Part shown: piece after piece, positions 1 to 7,845 of the stretch | Numbering within the stretch: the first letter of the stretch is position 1 | Layout of the letters: the number at the start of each line of letters is the position of its first letter | NCBI RefSeq assembly: GCF_024207115.1 | Contig: NZ_CP100128.1 | Coordinates: 4,154,001-4,218,000, forward strand | From: Chromobacterium sp. IIBBL 290-4 | GTDB lineage: Bacteria > Pseudomonadota > Gammaproteobacteria > Burkholderiales > Chromobacteriaceae | Length of the DNA stretch: 64,000 nucleotides | Direction: 5' to 3' | Notes under the pieces: model-generated | What the model saw: only the letters and a program-made list of their open reading frames with translations | Told to the model about the DNA's origin: nothing | Databases searched by the model: none | Made by a program: the position numbers and the translations under genes

Positions 1-1
1 C

Positions 2-1378
2 AGTTGCACCAACACCAGCAACCCGCGCAATGTGATCGCCGCCGGCCTGTTGGCGCGCAACGCCAACCGGCTGGGCCTGGTGCGCAAGCCGTGGGTGAAA
101 TCCTCGCTGGCGCCGGGTTCGAAGGCGGTTGAGCTGTATCTGAAGCAAGCCGGCCTGCTGTCCGAGCTGGAACAGCTGGGCTTCGGCCTCGTCGCCTTCG
201 CCTGCACCACTTGCAACGGCATGTCCGGCGCGCTGGACCCGAAGATCCAGCAGGAAATCATAGACCGCGACCTGTACGCGACGGCGGTGCTGTCCGGCAA
301 CCGCAATTTCGACGGCCGCATCCACCCCTACGCCAAGCAAGCCTTCCTCGCTTCGCCGCCGCTGGTGATCGCCTACGCCATCGCCGGCACCATGCGCTTC
401 GACATCGAAAAAGACGTGCTGGCAGTGGTGGACGGCAAGGAAATCCGCCTGCAGGACATCTGGCCGGACGACGCGGAAATCGACGCGGTGCTGAAGCAAT
501 CGGTGAAACCGGAGCAGTTCCGCCAGGTTTACGAGCCTATGTTCGCCATCCACCGCGACAGCGCCGCCAAGGCCAGCCCGCTGTACGCCTGGCGGCCGCA
601 GAGCACCTATATCCGCCGCCCGCCGTACTGGGAAGGTGCCCTGGCCGGCGAACGCACGCTCAAGGGCATGCGCCCGCTGGCGCTGCTGCCGGACAACATC
701 ACCACCGACCACCTGTCGCCATCCAACGCCATACTGGCTAGCTCCGCCGCCGGCGAATACCTGGCCAAGATGGGCCTGCCGGAGGAGGACTTCAACTCCT
801 ACGCCACCCACCGCGGCGACCACCTGACCGCGCAGCGCGCCACCTTCGCCAACCCGCAACTGGTGAACGAGATGGCCGTGGTGGACGGCGAGGTGAAGAA
901 GGGCTCGCTGGCGCGAGTGGAGCCTGAAGGCAAGCTGATGCGAATGTGGGAAGCCATCGAAACCTATATGGGCCGCAAGCAGCCGCTGATCATCGTCGCC
1001 GGCGCCGACTACGGCCAGGGCAGCTCGCGCGACTGGGCGGCCAAGGGCGTGCGCCTGGCCGGCGTGGAGGCCATCGTCGCCGAAGGTTTCGAGCGCATCC
1101 ACCGCACCAATTTGATCGGCATGGGCGTGCTGCCGCTGGAATTCAAGCCCAGCGTCAACCGCAAGACTTTGCAGCTGGATGGCACCGAGACCTACGACGT
1201 GATCGGCCAACGCCAGCCTCGCGCCGACCTGACCCTGGTGATCCATCGCCGCAACGGCGAGACAGTGCAGGTGCCGGTGACCTGTAGGCTGGATACCGCG
1301 GAAGAGGTGTCGATCTACGAGGCCGGCGGCGTGCTGCAGCGCTTCGCGCAGGACTTCTTGGAGGGGGTGAAAGGCTGA
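2..1378 (+). CDS. acnD: AcnD-type aconitase / 2-methylisocitrate dehydratase, C-terminal part
   Basis: The reading frame is open from the first bases of the window, so the 5' end lies outside it. The visible 458 codons begin with SCTNTSNP, which carries the first cluster cysteine, and ACTTCNG holds the other two [4Fe-4S] ligands. The C-terminal swivel domain follows, with GADYGQGSSRDWAAKG. Segments such as LSGNRNFDGRIHP and the overall wording match the AcnD branch of the aconitase family, which dehydrates 2-methylcitrate in the propionate-degrading methylcitrate cycle. The acnD call over plain acnA is from recognition; prpC/prpB/prpF would be expected upstream, outside the window. The gene ends just before a GC-rich hairpin. 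The downstream DNA is accessory, so this is the left edge of the core chromosome. Confidence 0.88.
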   Translation, partial: SCTNTSNPRNVIAAGLLARNANRLGLVRKPWVKSSLAPGSKAVELYLKQAGLLSELEQLGFGLVAFACTTCNGMSGALDPKIQQEIIDRDLYATAVLSGNRNFDGRIHPYAKQAFLASPPLVIAYAIAGTMRFDIEKDVLAVVDGKEIRLQDIWPDDAEIDAVLKQSVKPEQFRQVYEPMFAIHRDSAAKASPLYAWRPQSTYIRRPPYWEGALAGERTLKGMRPLALLPDNITTDHLSPSNAILASSAAGEYLAKMGLPEEDFNSYATHRGDHLTAQRATFANPQLVNEMAVVDGEVKKGSLARVEPEGKLMRMWEAIETYMGRKQPLIIVAGADYGQGSSRDWAAKGVRLAGVEAIVAEGFERIHRTNLIGMGVLPLEFKPSVNRKTLQLDGTETYDVIGQRQPRADLTLVIHRRNGETVQVPVTCRLDTAEEVSIYEAGGVLQRFAQDFLEGVKG

Positions 1379-1386
1379 CCCCCTCT

Positions 1387-1418
1387 CCCCCTGCCCCTCT
1401 CCCGCAAGGGGCGAGGGG
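1387..1418 (+). terminator. GC-rich hairpin after acnD
   Basis: Arms of the form CCCCCTGCCCCT and AGGGGCGAGGGG sit nine bases after the acnD stop. There is no clean T tract, so this may be a REP-like repeat rather than a strict terminator. A related hairpin with CCCCTCTCCC/GGGAGAGGGG arms lies at 1774-1798. Confidence 0.4.
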
Positions 1419-1494
1419 TGACTCTTCGGCTACGTTTTAATGCTGGCTTGGCGGCTACATCGCCGCCAATCTTACCGATGGAATGCTTGGCTGC

Positions 1495-1656
1495 TTGACT
1501 GGCTTGACTGGCTTGACTGGCTTGACTGGCTTGACTGGCTTGACTGGCTTGACTGGCTTGACTGGCTTGACTGGCTTGACTGGCTTGACTGGCTTGACTG
1601 GCTTGACTGGCTTGACTGGCTTGACTGGCTTGACTGGCTTGACTGGCTTGACTGGC
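1495..1656. repeat. 18 perfect tandem copies of the 9-mer TTGACTGGC
   Basis: The 162 bases are exactly 18 uninterrupted copies of TTGACTGGC, with no sequence variation between units. Both strands stay open: one reads Leu-Asp-Trp over and over, the other Val-Lys-Pro. Neither frame has a convincing ribosome binding site or a conserved flanking domain, and the minus-strand frame runs through the REP-like hairpin at 1774-1798. A variable-number tandem repeat produced by slipped replication is the simplest reading. Each unit carries TTGACT, one base off a sigma-70 -35 hexamer. Confidence 0.95.
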
Positions 1657-1773
1657 AAATAGCTTAACGCGCTTAAGAACAGGCTCAAGCGCAACTCCTG
1701 CTTGATTGCTGACAATATTGGCGGACGTGGCATATCACCGCCGCGGCAAACCATGACATCAGCAACGCGATAG

Positions 1774-1798
1774 CCCCTCTCCCCTTGCGGGAGAGGGG
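1774..1798. repeat. REP-like hairpin CCCCTCTCCC/GGGAGAGGGG
   Basis: A perfect 10-bp stem with a five-base loop, followed by a further GGGGAGAGGG motif. This is the kind of short GC-rich intergenic palindrome found many times in beta- and gammaproteobacterial genomes. The 1379-1962 stretch contains only this hairpin, the 9-bp array and the terminator-like palindrome at 1924-1943; I see no gene in it. Confidence 0.7.
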
Positions 1799-1923
1799 TT
1801 GGGGAGAGGGGGATGCGCCAGCAGGACTTCGCCAAAGTGAAGCGCGGCGCGAAAATTGAGCGCCTTTTTGCGCGATAAATTGGTTTCATCTATTTTGCAG
1901 CATCTGCAACAGAATTGCATTTC

Positions 1924-1943
1924 AAGGGGCCTCGCGGCCCCTT
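1924..1943 (-). terminator. Hairpin downstream of the methyltransferase fragment
   Basis: AAGGGGCC and GGCCCCTT form an 8-bp stem with a TCGC loop, 20 bases beyond the stop codon of the minus-strand adenine methyltransferase remnant. It probably was that gene's terminator. Confidence 0.5.
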
Positions 1944-1962
1944 CGTTGTCTCTTACGGCTCT

Positions 1963-2123
1963 TCACCAGTTACGGATGATCAGCTCGCCCTTCCTCTCCT
2001 TACTGCGGCCGCCTCCTCCTACGCTGTAGTTGATGTCCACTCTTTCAATCGTCAGTCCATCAAACGCCTGGCGCATTTCCGGGATGTCATTGACCGAAAT
2101 GATCATGTGCCCCCGCATGCCCC
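1963..2123 (-). pseudogene. C-terminal fragment of a D12-class (Dam-type) DNA adenine methyltransferase
   Basis: Reading leftwards from the IS boundary, the frame gives GMRGHMIISVNDIPEMRQ, then IERVDINYSVGGGGR and KGELIIRNW before the stop. This is the usual C-terminus of phage-encoded N6-adenine methyltransferases of the D12 class; the catalytic DPPY and the N-terminal SAM motif are missing. The IS256-family element at 2124-3452 sits exactly where the upstream part should be, and no matching N-terminal half is seen on its other side or beside the second IS256 copy. The first residues of the open frame are IS-encoded. It is a dead remnant, pointing to a former prophage here. Confidence 0.75.
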
Positions 2124-3452
2124 GGGCGTGTCCGAATTTTTGTGTAAACGGGGTTTGGGTTACGCCTGTGGAATGCGTTCCTCGAACTGAATGGTAAAGC
2201 GAGTCAGCGCTGCCTTCCAATCCCGAATCGGCATGGTCCACTTCTGACTGATGTTCCTTAGCGCCAGATAGAACAGTTTCAGCAATGCCTCATCACTCGG
2301 GAACGAGCCCCGATTCTTGGTCAGCTTTCGCAGACTCATATTCACCGACTCGATGGCATTAGTGGTGTAGATCACTTTCCTGATCTCCGGCGGGTAGTCG
2401 AAGAATGGCGTCAACCGAGCCCAGTTGCGCCGCCAGAACTGACCAATTGGCAAATACTCGTCATCCCACTTGGCCTCAAACTCACCTAGCCGCTGCTCAG
2501 CTTCGTCGAGGGTGGCCGATTGGTAGATTCGCTTCAGGTCGGCGGCTACTTCAGCACGCCGCTTCCACGACACGTAGTTCAGGCTGTGTCGCACCATGTG
2601 CACGATGCACAACTGCACCGCTGCTTTCGGGAAGACCGCCTCGATCGCTTCCGGGAAACCCTTCAGACCATCGACGCAGGCGATAAAGATGTCCTGTACG
2701 CCCCGGTTACGCAGCTCGGTCACGACCTGAAGCCAAAACTTGGCTCCTTCCGTCTGAGCCAGCCACATCCCCAGAACCTCCTTCTCTCCAGCCAGGGTAA
2801 TACCGATGGCGAGATAGACGGCTTTCACACGTACAGCTCCCTCACGTACTTTCACGTGGATGCAGTCGAGGTAGATGATCGGATAGAGCGAGTCCAGGGG
2901 GCGAGCCTGCCACGCCTTGACCTCTTCTGTGACGGAATCGGTGATGGAGGAGATCAGGCTGGGCGAGACCTCGGTGCCGTACATCTCTTCCAGATGGGCC
3001 TGGATTTCCCGAACAGTCATACCACGGGCGTAAAGCGAGATGACTTTGTCGTCGAAGCCGGTCCAGCGGGTCTGGTGCTTGGGAATGAGTTGCGGCTCGA
3101 AGGTACCCTGGCGGTCTCGTGGCACTTCGATAGGCAATTCGCCGAACTCGCCCTTGAGGGTCTTGCGGCTCTTGCCGTTCCGGGTGTTGCCGGCTGGATT
3201 GAGCACCGGCTCGTGTTTGCTATGGCCGAGGTGTGCGGCCATCTCAGCATCCAGTGCTTTCTCGACCAGCAGCTTGGTCAGTTGCTTGAGTAGGCCGTTC
3301 TCACCGATGAGGTCTTCGGGCTTCTGATAGTCGGCCAGCAAGCTGTCCAGTAGTGTGTCAGGTACGTCGTGTTTCTTTGAGCTCATTGTGTCTCCAGACT
3401 AGGTGGCAGTTTCCTGCCAAATGTCCGTTTACACAAAATTCAGTACACGCCC
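2124..3452 (-). mobile_element. IS256-family insertion sequence, copy A (complete)
   Basis: A 1329-bp element with imperfect terminal inverted repeats: both ends read GGGCGTGT inward, followed by a gapped match ending in TTTGTGTAAACGG. It carries one transposase gene. The flanks are GCATGCCCC on the left and GCATTGCCCC on the right, so a perfect target duplication of the usual 8 bp is absent; either one flank has gained a base or the ends were brought together by recombination. A second, 3'-truncated copy in the opposite orientation starts at 43009. Confidence 0.9.
2160..3386 (-). CDS. IS256-family transposase
   Basis: The 408-residue protein has the length and order of the IS256/MULE-type mutator family. 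An N-terminal DNA-binding part (LLVEKALDAEMAAHLGHSKHE) is followed by IIYLDCIHVKVRE with the first catalytic Asp, then CVDGLKGFPEAIEAVFP with the second Asp, and YTTNAIESVNMSLRKLTKNR with the catalytic Glu. The start lies 66 bases inside the right inverted repeat. The paralogue at 43075 differs at one visible residue (GQF here, GQS there) before its truncation. All catalytic residues are present, so this copy may be active. Confidence 0.95.
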   Translation of the reverse strand: MSSKKHDVPDTLLDSLLADYQKPEDLIGENGLLKQLTKLLVEKALDAEMAAHLGHSKHEPVLNPAGNTRNGKSRKTLKGEFGELPIEVPRDRQGTFEPQLIPKHQTRWTGFDDKVISLYARGMTVREIQAHLEEMYGTEVSPSLISSITDSVTEEVKAWQARPLDSLYPIIYLDCIHVKVREGAVRVKAVYLAIGITLAGEKEVLGMWLAQTEGAKFWLQVVTELRNRGVQDIFIACVDGLKGFPEAIEAVFPKAAVQLCIVHMVRHSLNYVSWKRRAEVAADLKRIYQSATLDEAEQRLGEFEAKWDDEYLPIGQFWRRNWARLTPFFDYPPEIRKVIYTTNAIESVNMSLRKLTKNRGSFPSDEALLKLFYLALRNISQKWTMPIRDWKAALTRFTIQFEERIPQA

Positions 3453-3648
3453 GCATTGCCCCCATTAGCCTTGGCGCTAGGTCTTCACAAATCCGCCGCA
3501 GGCCATCAACTTATCGAAAGACCGCTTTGGCCGGCAACCTGCCGGAGTCCTCTCCCGGTCGGCTGCAGGTCGGCCGAAGCGATCAATCAATCACTGCTAT
3601 CGATTAGGAACTGACGCTTTACCCCCCATTGAAATCTCCACGTCATGA

Positions 3649-4287
3649 TGGATTGGACTCTCAAGTCAGCCGTTACTCAATACTGAGGTCGAGCTAGCGA
3701 CAAGGGAGACCGACTCCAAGTCACGATCCATGCGGCGCACAGATGAAACACAACTCAAGCGGCTGCTAAGGGACAAGTTGATCCAGTGCGTATTCACCAA
3801 CACCTCTGTTGAGTTCGTTAACGCGGGCATCTGGGCAGGCAAAAAGAGTCATGTATCAGAAAAGCTATCCACCGGACAGAAAATTGCCTTGGAGTTCATG
3901 TGGATTGTGCGGCAAGCAGAATACGAGATCGAACGAGGCCTGTTGGAAATGACAAGCACGCAGGCCGCCAAGTCGCGAGCAAAAGCCAATCGCGTAATCT
4001 TGATCGACGGCATCTTCAGTACGCTTTCCGATCGCAAGATCATTGGCGAGGCCTTGAATGGCTTGCGTGATCTAGGCGGAAACTTCCAGATCCTCGGCTT
4101 CCTGCACTCGCCCACCTGGACTAACGATTACACAGTTTTCCCGGTCTATCACGTGGGTAAGAAACTGACGAACAACGCGGGAGATGGGTTAGTGTCTTTC
4201 ATGGAGCATGGCCGTGAGTCAGACACAGTCGGATTCTTTTCCTCGATCACACAGTCTTTGAAAATCGAGGCTGGATCAGCGGTATGA
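3649..4287 (+). pseudogene. C-terminal fragment of a JetC-like SMC/ABC ATPase
   Basis: The frame is open from about 3649, with the first ATG at 3730. Visible parts are an ABC signature (KLSTGQKIALEF) and a Walker B/D-loop region (RVILIDGIFSTLSDRK), then a beta-strand/helix tail ending at GSAV. These belong to the C-terminal ATPase half of an SMC/RecF-like protein; the P-loop and coiled coil are missing. The base after the Walker B Asp encodes Gly instead of the usual catalytic Glu. The stop overlaps the next gene in ATGA, an operon arrangement typical of jetC-jetD in Wadjet loci. The 196 bases between the IS256 copy and this fragment contain no recognisable N-terminal half. I read it as a truncated remnant; a small stand-alone protein starting at 3730 is less likely. 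Confidence 0.6.
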
Positions 4288-5426
4288 GCTTGGGCACACT
4301 CTTGTCGGATGAGGCTACAGCCGTTCTTGCGCAACTGCGAAAGATGGCAGGCGCGAGCGGGAAGCTGCGAACCTCATCGTGCATGCCAAAGCTGGCCGGC
4401 GCGCTGGGGCTTTCTCGCCTTGTGGTTGATGAGGCAATCAGAGACCTCTATCGCTCAGGGCTGCTCCAGTACCAGGCAGACCGCCGTGAACTCCCGGTCT
4501 CAGGCTACCTCACCGTCATGCTGGATTCGGTGACTACTGATCCGCAAGAAGCAGCATGGAGACAAGCGCTTGCCGGAGCCGGGTTGTGTGAAGAGGTTGC
4601 GGAGGAGCTGTCTGGCCTGTCCTCTTCCCTCGGCGGTATGACTCCAGAGGACCTAGCCGCTTTGGCTCGCGTTCTACGGCGACTCAGTGAAGCCGACCCT
4701 GCCAGCTTCGATGACGCCGGATTTAACGTCAGTGCCCGCCATCTGCTGGGGAGTTCGAAGGTCCTATCGATGATGACCGGTCGTATGATGGATGCGCTAG
4801 GACTACCATTACGTCTGCAAAACTCATCTCCCCGATATGTCATTTGCGCTGGGCCGCCTGATCCAGTTGCCACACTCCTGATTGAAAACCCAAGAGCGTT
4901 TGAAAATGCCGTGTGTAGTGGGTTGTCAGAGGAGGTTGCACTAATTTGCACGTATGGTTTTGGCTTAAGTTACCTTGGACAGGAGCGCTTACACACTACT
5001 GGCACGTCCGTGAACGATCAGCCGATCATGATCGTTCGCGGAGGATCTCCTCCGCAGCTCAAGGATTTGCTCCGAGCCAACCAAGTCTTTTTTTGGGGTG
5101 ACCTCGATCTGGCTGCAATCAACATCTATCGGGCTCTCAAGCGGGCTGTGCCGCAGCTACAGATGAGCCGGATTTATGAGGCGATGCTGCCTTTGCTTGC
5201 TAGTTCAGATCACTCCCACCCTTATGCGGAGATGTTCGACAAGAGTGGCCAAGTAAAGAGTACGGTGATCAATACTCCCGGCCCCCACGATCTGGACTCG
5301 GGATGCTTATTCCTTTGGCACACATGTCAGACTAGAGCAGTCGATCAAGAGGCTGTATCCAATTTGACAATTCGATTGCTTGGATCCTTTCCCCTTACGA
5401 TGAGCGAGTCGTTCCGAGTTCATAGA
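4284..5426 (+). pseudogene. JetD-like (DUF2220/Toprim) protein, 3' end cut by IS903-like element
   Basis: The frame gives 381 native residues, then runs into the IS and stops at 5441. An N-terminal winged-helix-like region (residues 20-75) precedes a Toprim domain. LLIENPRAFENAV places the conserved Glu near 201 and VFFWGDLDLAAINIYRAL places the Asp-x-Asp at 273/275. This is the pattern of the C-terminal nuclease domain of JetD, the subunit of Wadjet (SMC-based anti-plasmid) systems that cuts DNA. The motif VDQEAV near 345 resembles the end of that domain, so perhaps only a few dozen residues are lost. It is translationally coupled to the ATPase fragment. The JetD assignment is by motif; overall identity to known JetD appears low. 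Confidence 0.6.
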
Positions 5427-6462
5427 GGCTTTGTTGCATAAATAGGCTTCGGCATGCAAAGCCCCTTTCCCCGGACGGATTTATGGCATGCGCACCGTCA
5501 TCGGCGTCCCGAGCCGCGTGAAGCGGTTCAAGATCGCCGCTCGCACTTGGAGCTCTGCGACTTGACGGTCGAAGTCCCTTGCCATTACCCGCTCGCCCAG
5601 CAGCTTGAAACAGCGCATCTTGGTTTCCACCAGGCTGCGGCGATGGTAACCGCTCCATTTCCTCCAGATCGCTCGACCCAGGAGCCGGGTAGCACGCAGT
5701 ATCTCGTTTCGGACATGGGCGCCCAACCGATTTTCCTTCCACGGCTTGGCATTCTTTCGGGTAGGAATCACCGCCTCGGCTTTTCGCTTGGCAATCGCTT
5801 CATGGCAGCCTTTGGTGTCGTAGGCACCATCGCCACTTACTGCAGCAATCCTTTCCCCCGCGGAAATCTGGTCCAGCAACTCCGGCAACATTGGCGCATC
5901 GCCCACCGCGTTGTCGGTCACTTCAATCGCCCGGATTTCCAGCGTCTGCGCATCAATGCCCAAATGCACCTTGCGCCACTGACGGCGGTACTCCGCGCCG
6001 TGTTTCTTCGTTTTCCATTCGCCTTCACCCAGCATCTTGATGCCGGTGCTGTCGATCAACAGGTGCAGCCCGGTCGTGGTTGGACGGCAAGGAATGGCCA
6101 CCTGCAAATGCTTTTGCCGCCGGCACACGGTGCTGTAGTCCGGCGTCAGCCAGTCCAGCCCCGCCAGTTTGAGCAGGCTTTGCACCATACCCACGGCCTG
6201 TCGGAGCGCAAGATTGAACAGGCATTTGATCGTCAGGCAGAACTGAATGGCGGCATCGCTGAAAGTCGGTGTCCGTCCACGTTTGCCGACTGCAGAGCCA
6301 TGCCAGCGCATGTCACGGTCCAACCAGATCATCAGCGACCCACGCGCCTTGAGCGCAGCATTGTAGGTCTTCCAGTTGGTGGTCTTGTACTTGGGCGGGG
6401 CGGGCTTGCTCATGCCGTCATTCTACCCCGCCTGCTGGGAGGGTGATTTGTGCAACAAAGCC
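5427..6462 (-). mobile_element. IS5-family (IS903-like) insertion sequence, copy A
   Basis: A 1036-bp element bounded by GGCTTTGTTGCATAAATA on the left and, inverted, GGCTTTGTTGCACAAATC on the right; these ends are those of the IS903 group. Such elements normally duplicate 9 bp, but the flanks here (GTTCATAGA and CATTCAAGA) do not match. A copy in the same orientation lies at 44278-45313; the two differ at one base that changes Arg to Trp in the transposase. Confidence 0.92.
5481..6413 (-). CDS. IS5-family (IS903 group) transposase
   Basis: The 310-residue DDE transposase has LLIDSTGIKMLGEGEW with the first catalytic Asp, VSGDGAYDTKGCHEAI with the second, and RRSLVETKMRCFKLLG with the YREK-like Glu helix. 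It starts MSKPAPPKYKTTNWKTYN and fills nearly the whole element. Here the sequence reads STVCRRQ, where copy B has STVCWRQ. It appears intact. Confidence 0.94.
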   Translation of the reverse strand: MSKPAPPKYKTTNWKTYNAALKARGSLMIWLDRDMRWHGSAVGKRGRTPTFSDAAIQFCLTIKCLFNLALRQAVGMVQSLLKLAGLDWLTPDYSTVCRRQKHLQVAIPCRPTTTGLHLLIDSTGIKMLGEGEWKTKKHGAEYRRQWRKVHLGIDAQTLEIRAIEVTDNAVGDAPMLPELLDQISAGERIAAVSGDGAYDTKGCHEAIAKRKAEAVIPTRKNAKPWKENRLGAHVRNEILRATRLLGRAIWRKWSGYHRRSLVETKMRCFKLLGERVMARDFDRQVAELQVRAAILNRFTRLGTPMTVRMP

Positions 6463-6605
6463 CATTCAAGATGCTCTTGATGACTTCGCCATTTTCACTC
6501 AGCACGGTAGGTTAGGCTGAGCTTGAGAAGCCCAACGTTTACCGCGAAGTTTTGGAATCCGCTTCGCGGATGATATTTGACATGCCGGTTCCGCCCGGCG
6601 AACGG

Positions 6606-6635
6606 GCAAGGGGATTGCGCGGCCAATCCCCTTGC
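6606..6635. repeat. Perfect 12-bp stem-loop
   Basis: GCAAGGGGATTG and CAATCCCCTTGC flank a six-base loop. There is no T tract on either side, so this is not an ordinary terminator. Confidence 0.85.
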
Positions 6636-6674
6636 AACCCCAGGCCGCCCCTACAGCGCTGCGAAACCCCGTCT

Positions 6675-6770
6675 TTCAAACCAGCCTCGGGGAGCTGCCG
6701 GAACTAGCGGCGCGCTACCGTCGCGCCGCGTCGAACAGCCGGCAGCTTAAAACCCCGAGTCTGGTTCGAA
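6675..6770. repeat. 96-base nested inverted repeat (about 32 base pairs)
   Basis: Four paired blocks nest inside each other: TTCAAACCAG with CTGGTTCGAA (one mismatch), CTCGGGG with CCCCGAG, AGCTGCCGG with CCGGCAGCT, and CGGCGCG with CGCGCCG around a seven-base loop. Small bulges separate the blocks, as in structured RNAs or cruciforms. A minus-strand ORF overlaps it but shows no coding character. Confidence 0.8.
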
Positions 6771-6999
6771 AGCCGGCTCCGCTAGCGGTTAGCCCGCGCC
6801 CGTAAGTCGTGGCTTTTTTGCGTCCATAGGTTTCCTGTCGTGCCGCTATCTCGGCACGTCCAAAGCTTATGGCCGGGTAGCGTGCAGCCATACAATACCC
6901 CGGCAACGGGGGAAATCTGCGGGCCGTCTAGCGGCGGTGTTGAAGTACCCGGCCGCCCCTCTCAACAGGGGGCGCTTTAGACAAAACCGCTAGGAGTCC

Positions 7000-7161
7000 A
7001 TGACTATGGATGCTCGTCTTGTGTTTGTCGTCTCTGTCTCCCCTCCCCTAATTCTTGATTCGAGCCCTTGGTCGCCGGCCTTGTTGCGCCTGCGCGCCGC
7101 GTATCGGCTTGCGTTTTGGGCAACGCAGTTTGCGAGTTCACTTGGGGAGGCTCGGCCATGA
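7000..7161 (+). CDS. 53-residue small protein upstream of the Bro-N gene
   Basis: ATG at 7000 is preceded by TAGGAG at a good distance. The ORF encodes MTMDARLVFVVSVSPPLILD followed by an Arg/Ala-rich tail, and its TGA overlaps the next start in ATGA, indicating translational coupling. Small ORFs of this style, beginning with a hydrophobic FVVSVS segment, often precede Bro-N/antirepressor genes in prophages and are loosely labelled Ash- or Icd-like. I cannot assign a function. The strong ribosome binding site and the coupling are the main support. Confidence 0.6.
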   Translation: MTMDARLVFVVSVSPPLILDSSPWSPALLRLRAAYRLAFWATQFASSLGEARP

Positions 7162-7826
7162 ATGCGGCTATCGATCAGCAGGTGAATGCGCCGCTGCGGC
7201 TGGATTTCGCCAAGGGTTTGGCCATGCGGGTGGTGCGGCGGCCGGAGGGGTTTTGGCTGGTGGCTGCGGAGGTGGCCGCGTCCATGAAACTGGAGGTGAA
7301 GGACTTGCTGAAGGCCTTGGGCGAGCCGCTGGGGAGGCCCTTGCCGCTGGCGGATGAGGCGGAGCCGGTGTTGTGCTTGTCCGAAGGCGAGCTGGACGAG
7401 GTGTTTCGCCGCATCAAGAAACCTGGCGCGCGGCGACTGCGGCGCTGGTGGCTGGAAGAAACCCGCCCGGCCTTGCTGCGTGAGGCCGGCGCAGCCAATA
7501 CGGCGGAAACCCTGCACCTGGCGCTGGCTCTCGCTGCGGAGGCGGCGCAGCAGGTCAGCCGCGCGGTGATGGAGGCGGTGCTGCGCGAGCCTGGCACTTG
7601 GCAGCATTCGCGCTGGGTGCTGGCGCTGGACTATGCGCCCAATAACAAGCAGCGCTGGCCGCACGGCAGGCTGATCGGCCTAAACAGCAGCGTCTCCACG
7701 CTAAGCGGCATGGCGGAGTTGATCGCCCCGCCCGGCAAAATGCCGGCCACCAGCGCGGAGCTGCTCAAGCTGGCCACCGCCTGCCAGCAGCGTTTGGCGG
7801 AGAGGATAGACAAGTTCGCCAATTAA
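7158..7826 (+). CDS. Bro-N-domain-like phage antirepressor protein
   Basis: The ATG at 7158 overlaps the stop of the 53-aa ORF and gives 222 residues; longer frames upstream lack a start with support. Residues 13-50 (LRLDFAKGLAMRVVRRPEGF then WLVAAEV) and the later RIKKPGARRLRRWWLEETRP follow the Bro-N plan, a DNA-binding fold used by phage antirepressors and baculovirus BRO proteins. The C-terminal third (LIGLNSSVSTLSG, then a helical tail) is not recognised. A hairpin terminator follows. The neighbourhood is a phage relic, so it may be a leftover regulator. Confidence 0.7.
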   Translation: MNAAIDQQVNAPLRLDFAKGLAMRVVRRPEGFWLVAAEVAASMKLEVKDLLKALGEPLGRPLPLADEAEPVLCLSEGELDEVFRRIKKPGARRLRRWWLEETRPALLREAGAANTAETLHLALALAAEAAQQVSRAVMEAVLREPGTWQHSRWVLALDYAPNNKQRWPHGRLIGLNSSVSTLSGMAELIAPPGKMPATSAELLKLATACQQRLAERIDKFAN

Positions 7827-7845
7827 GCGTGCATCGCAATGAAAA

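Larger units (their letters stand above)
6463..6999. other. Non-coding, strongly structured phage-type region
   Basis: I see no gene in these 537 bases. They contain a series of palindromes: ATCCGC/GCGGAT near 6555-6570, a perfect 12-bp stem at 6606-6635, a 96-base nested hairpin at 6675-6770, and GTGCCG/CGGCAC near 6840. The block leads directly into a small ORF and a Bro-N gene, an arrangement I associate with phage immunity/antirepressor modules. Whether it is transcribed as an RNA cannot be told from sequence alone. Confidence 0.6.

Noticed and set aside
1440..1889. Open frames over the 9-bp array giving (LDW)n or (VKP)n proteins
   Set aside because: No ribosome binding site, one frame crosses a REP-like hairpin, and the openness is a by-product of a 9-bp unit without stops.
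5454..6446. 330-codon ORF on the plus strand of the IS903-like element (also at 44305)
   Set aside because: Antisense to the transposase with no start signals.
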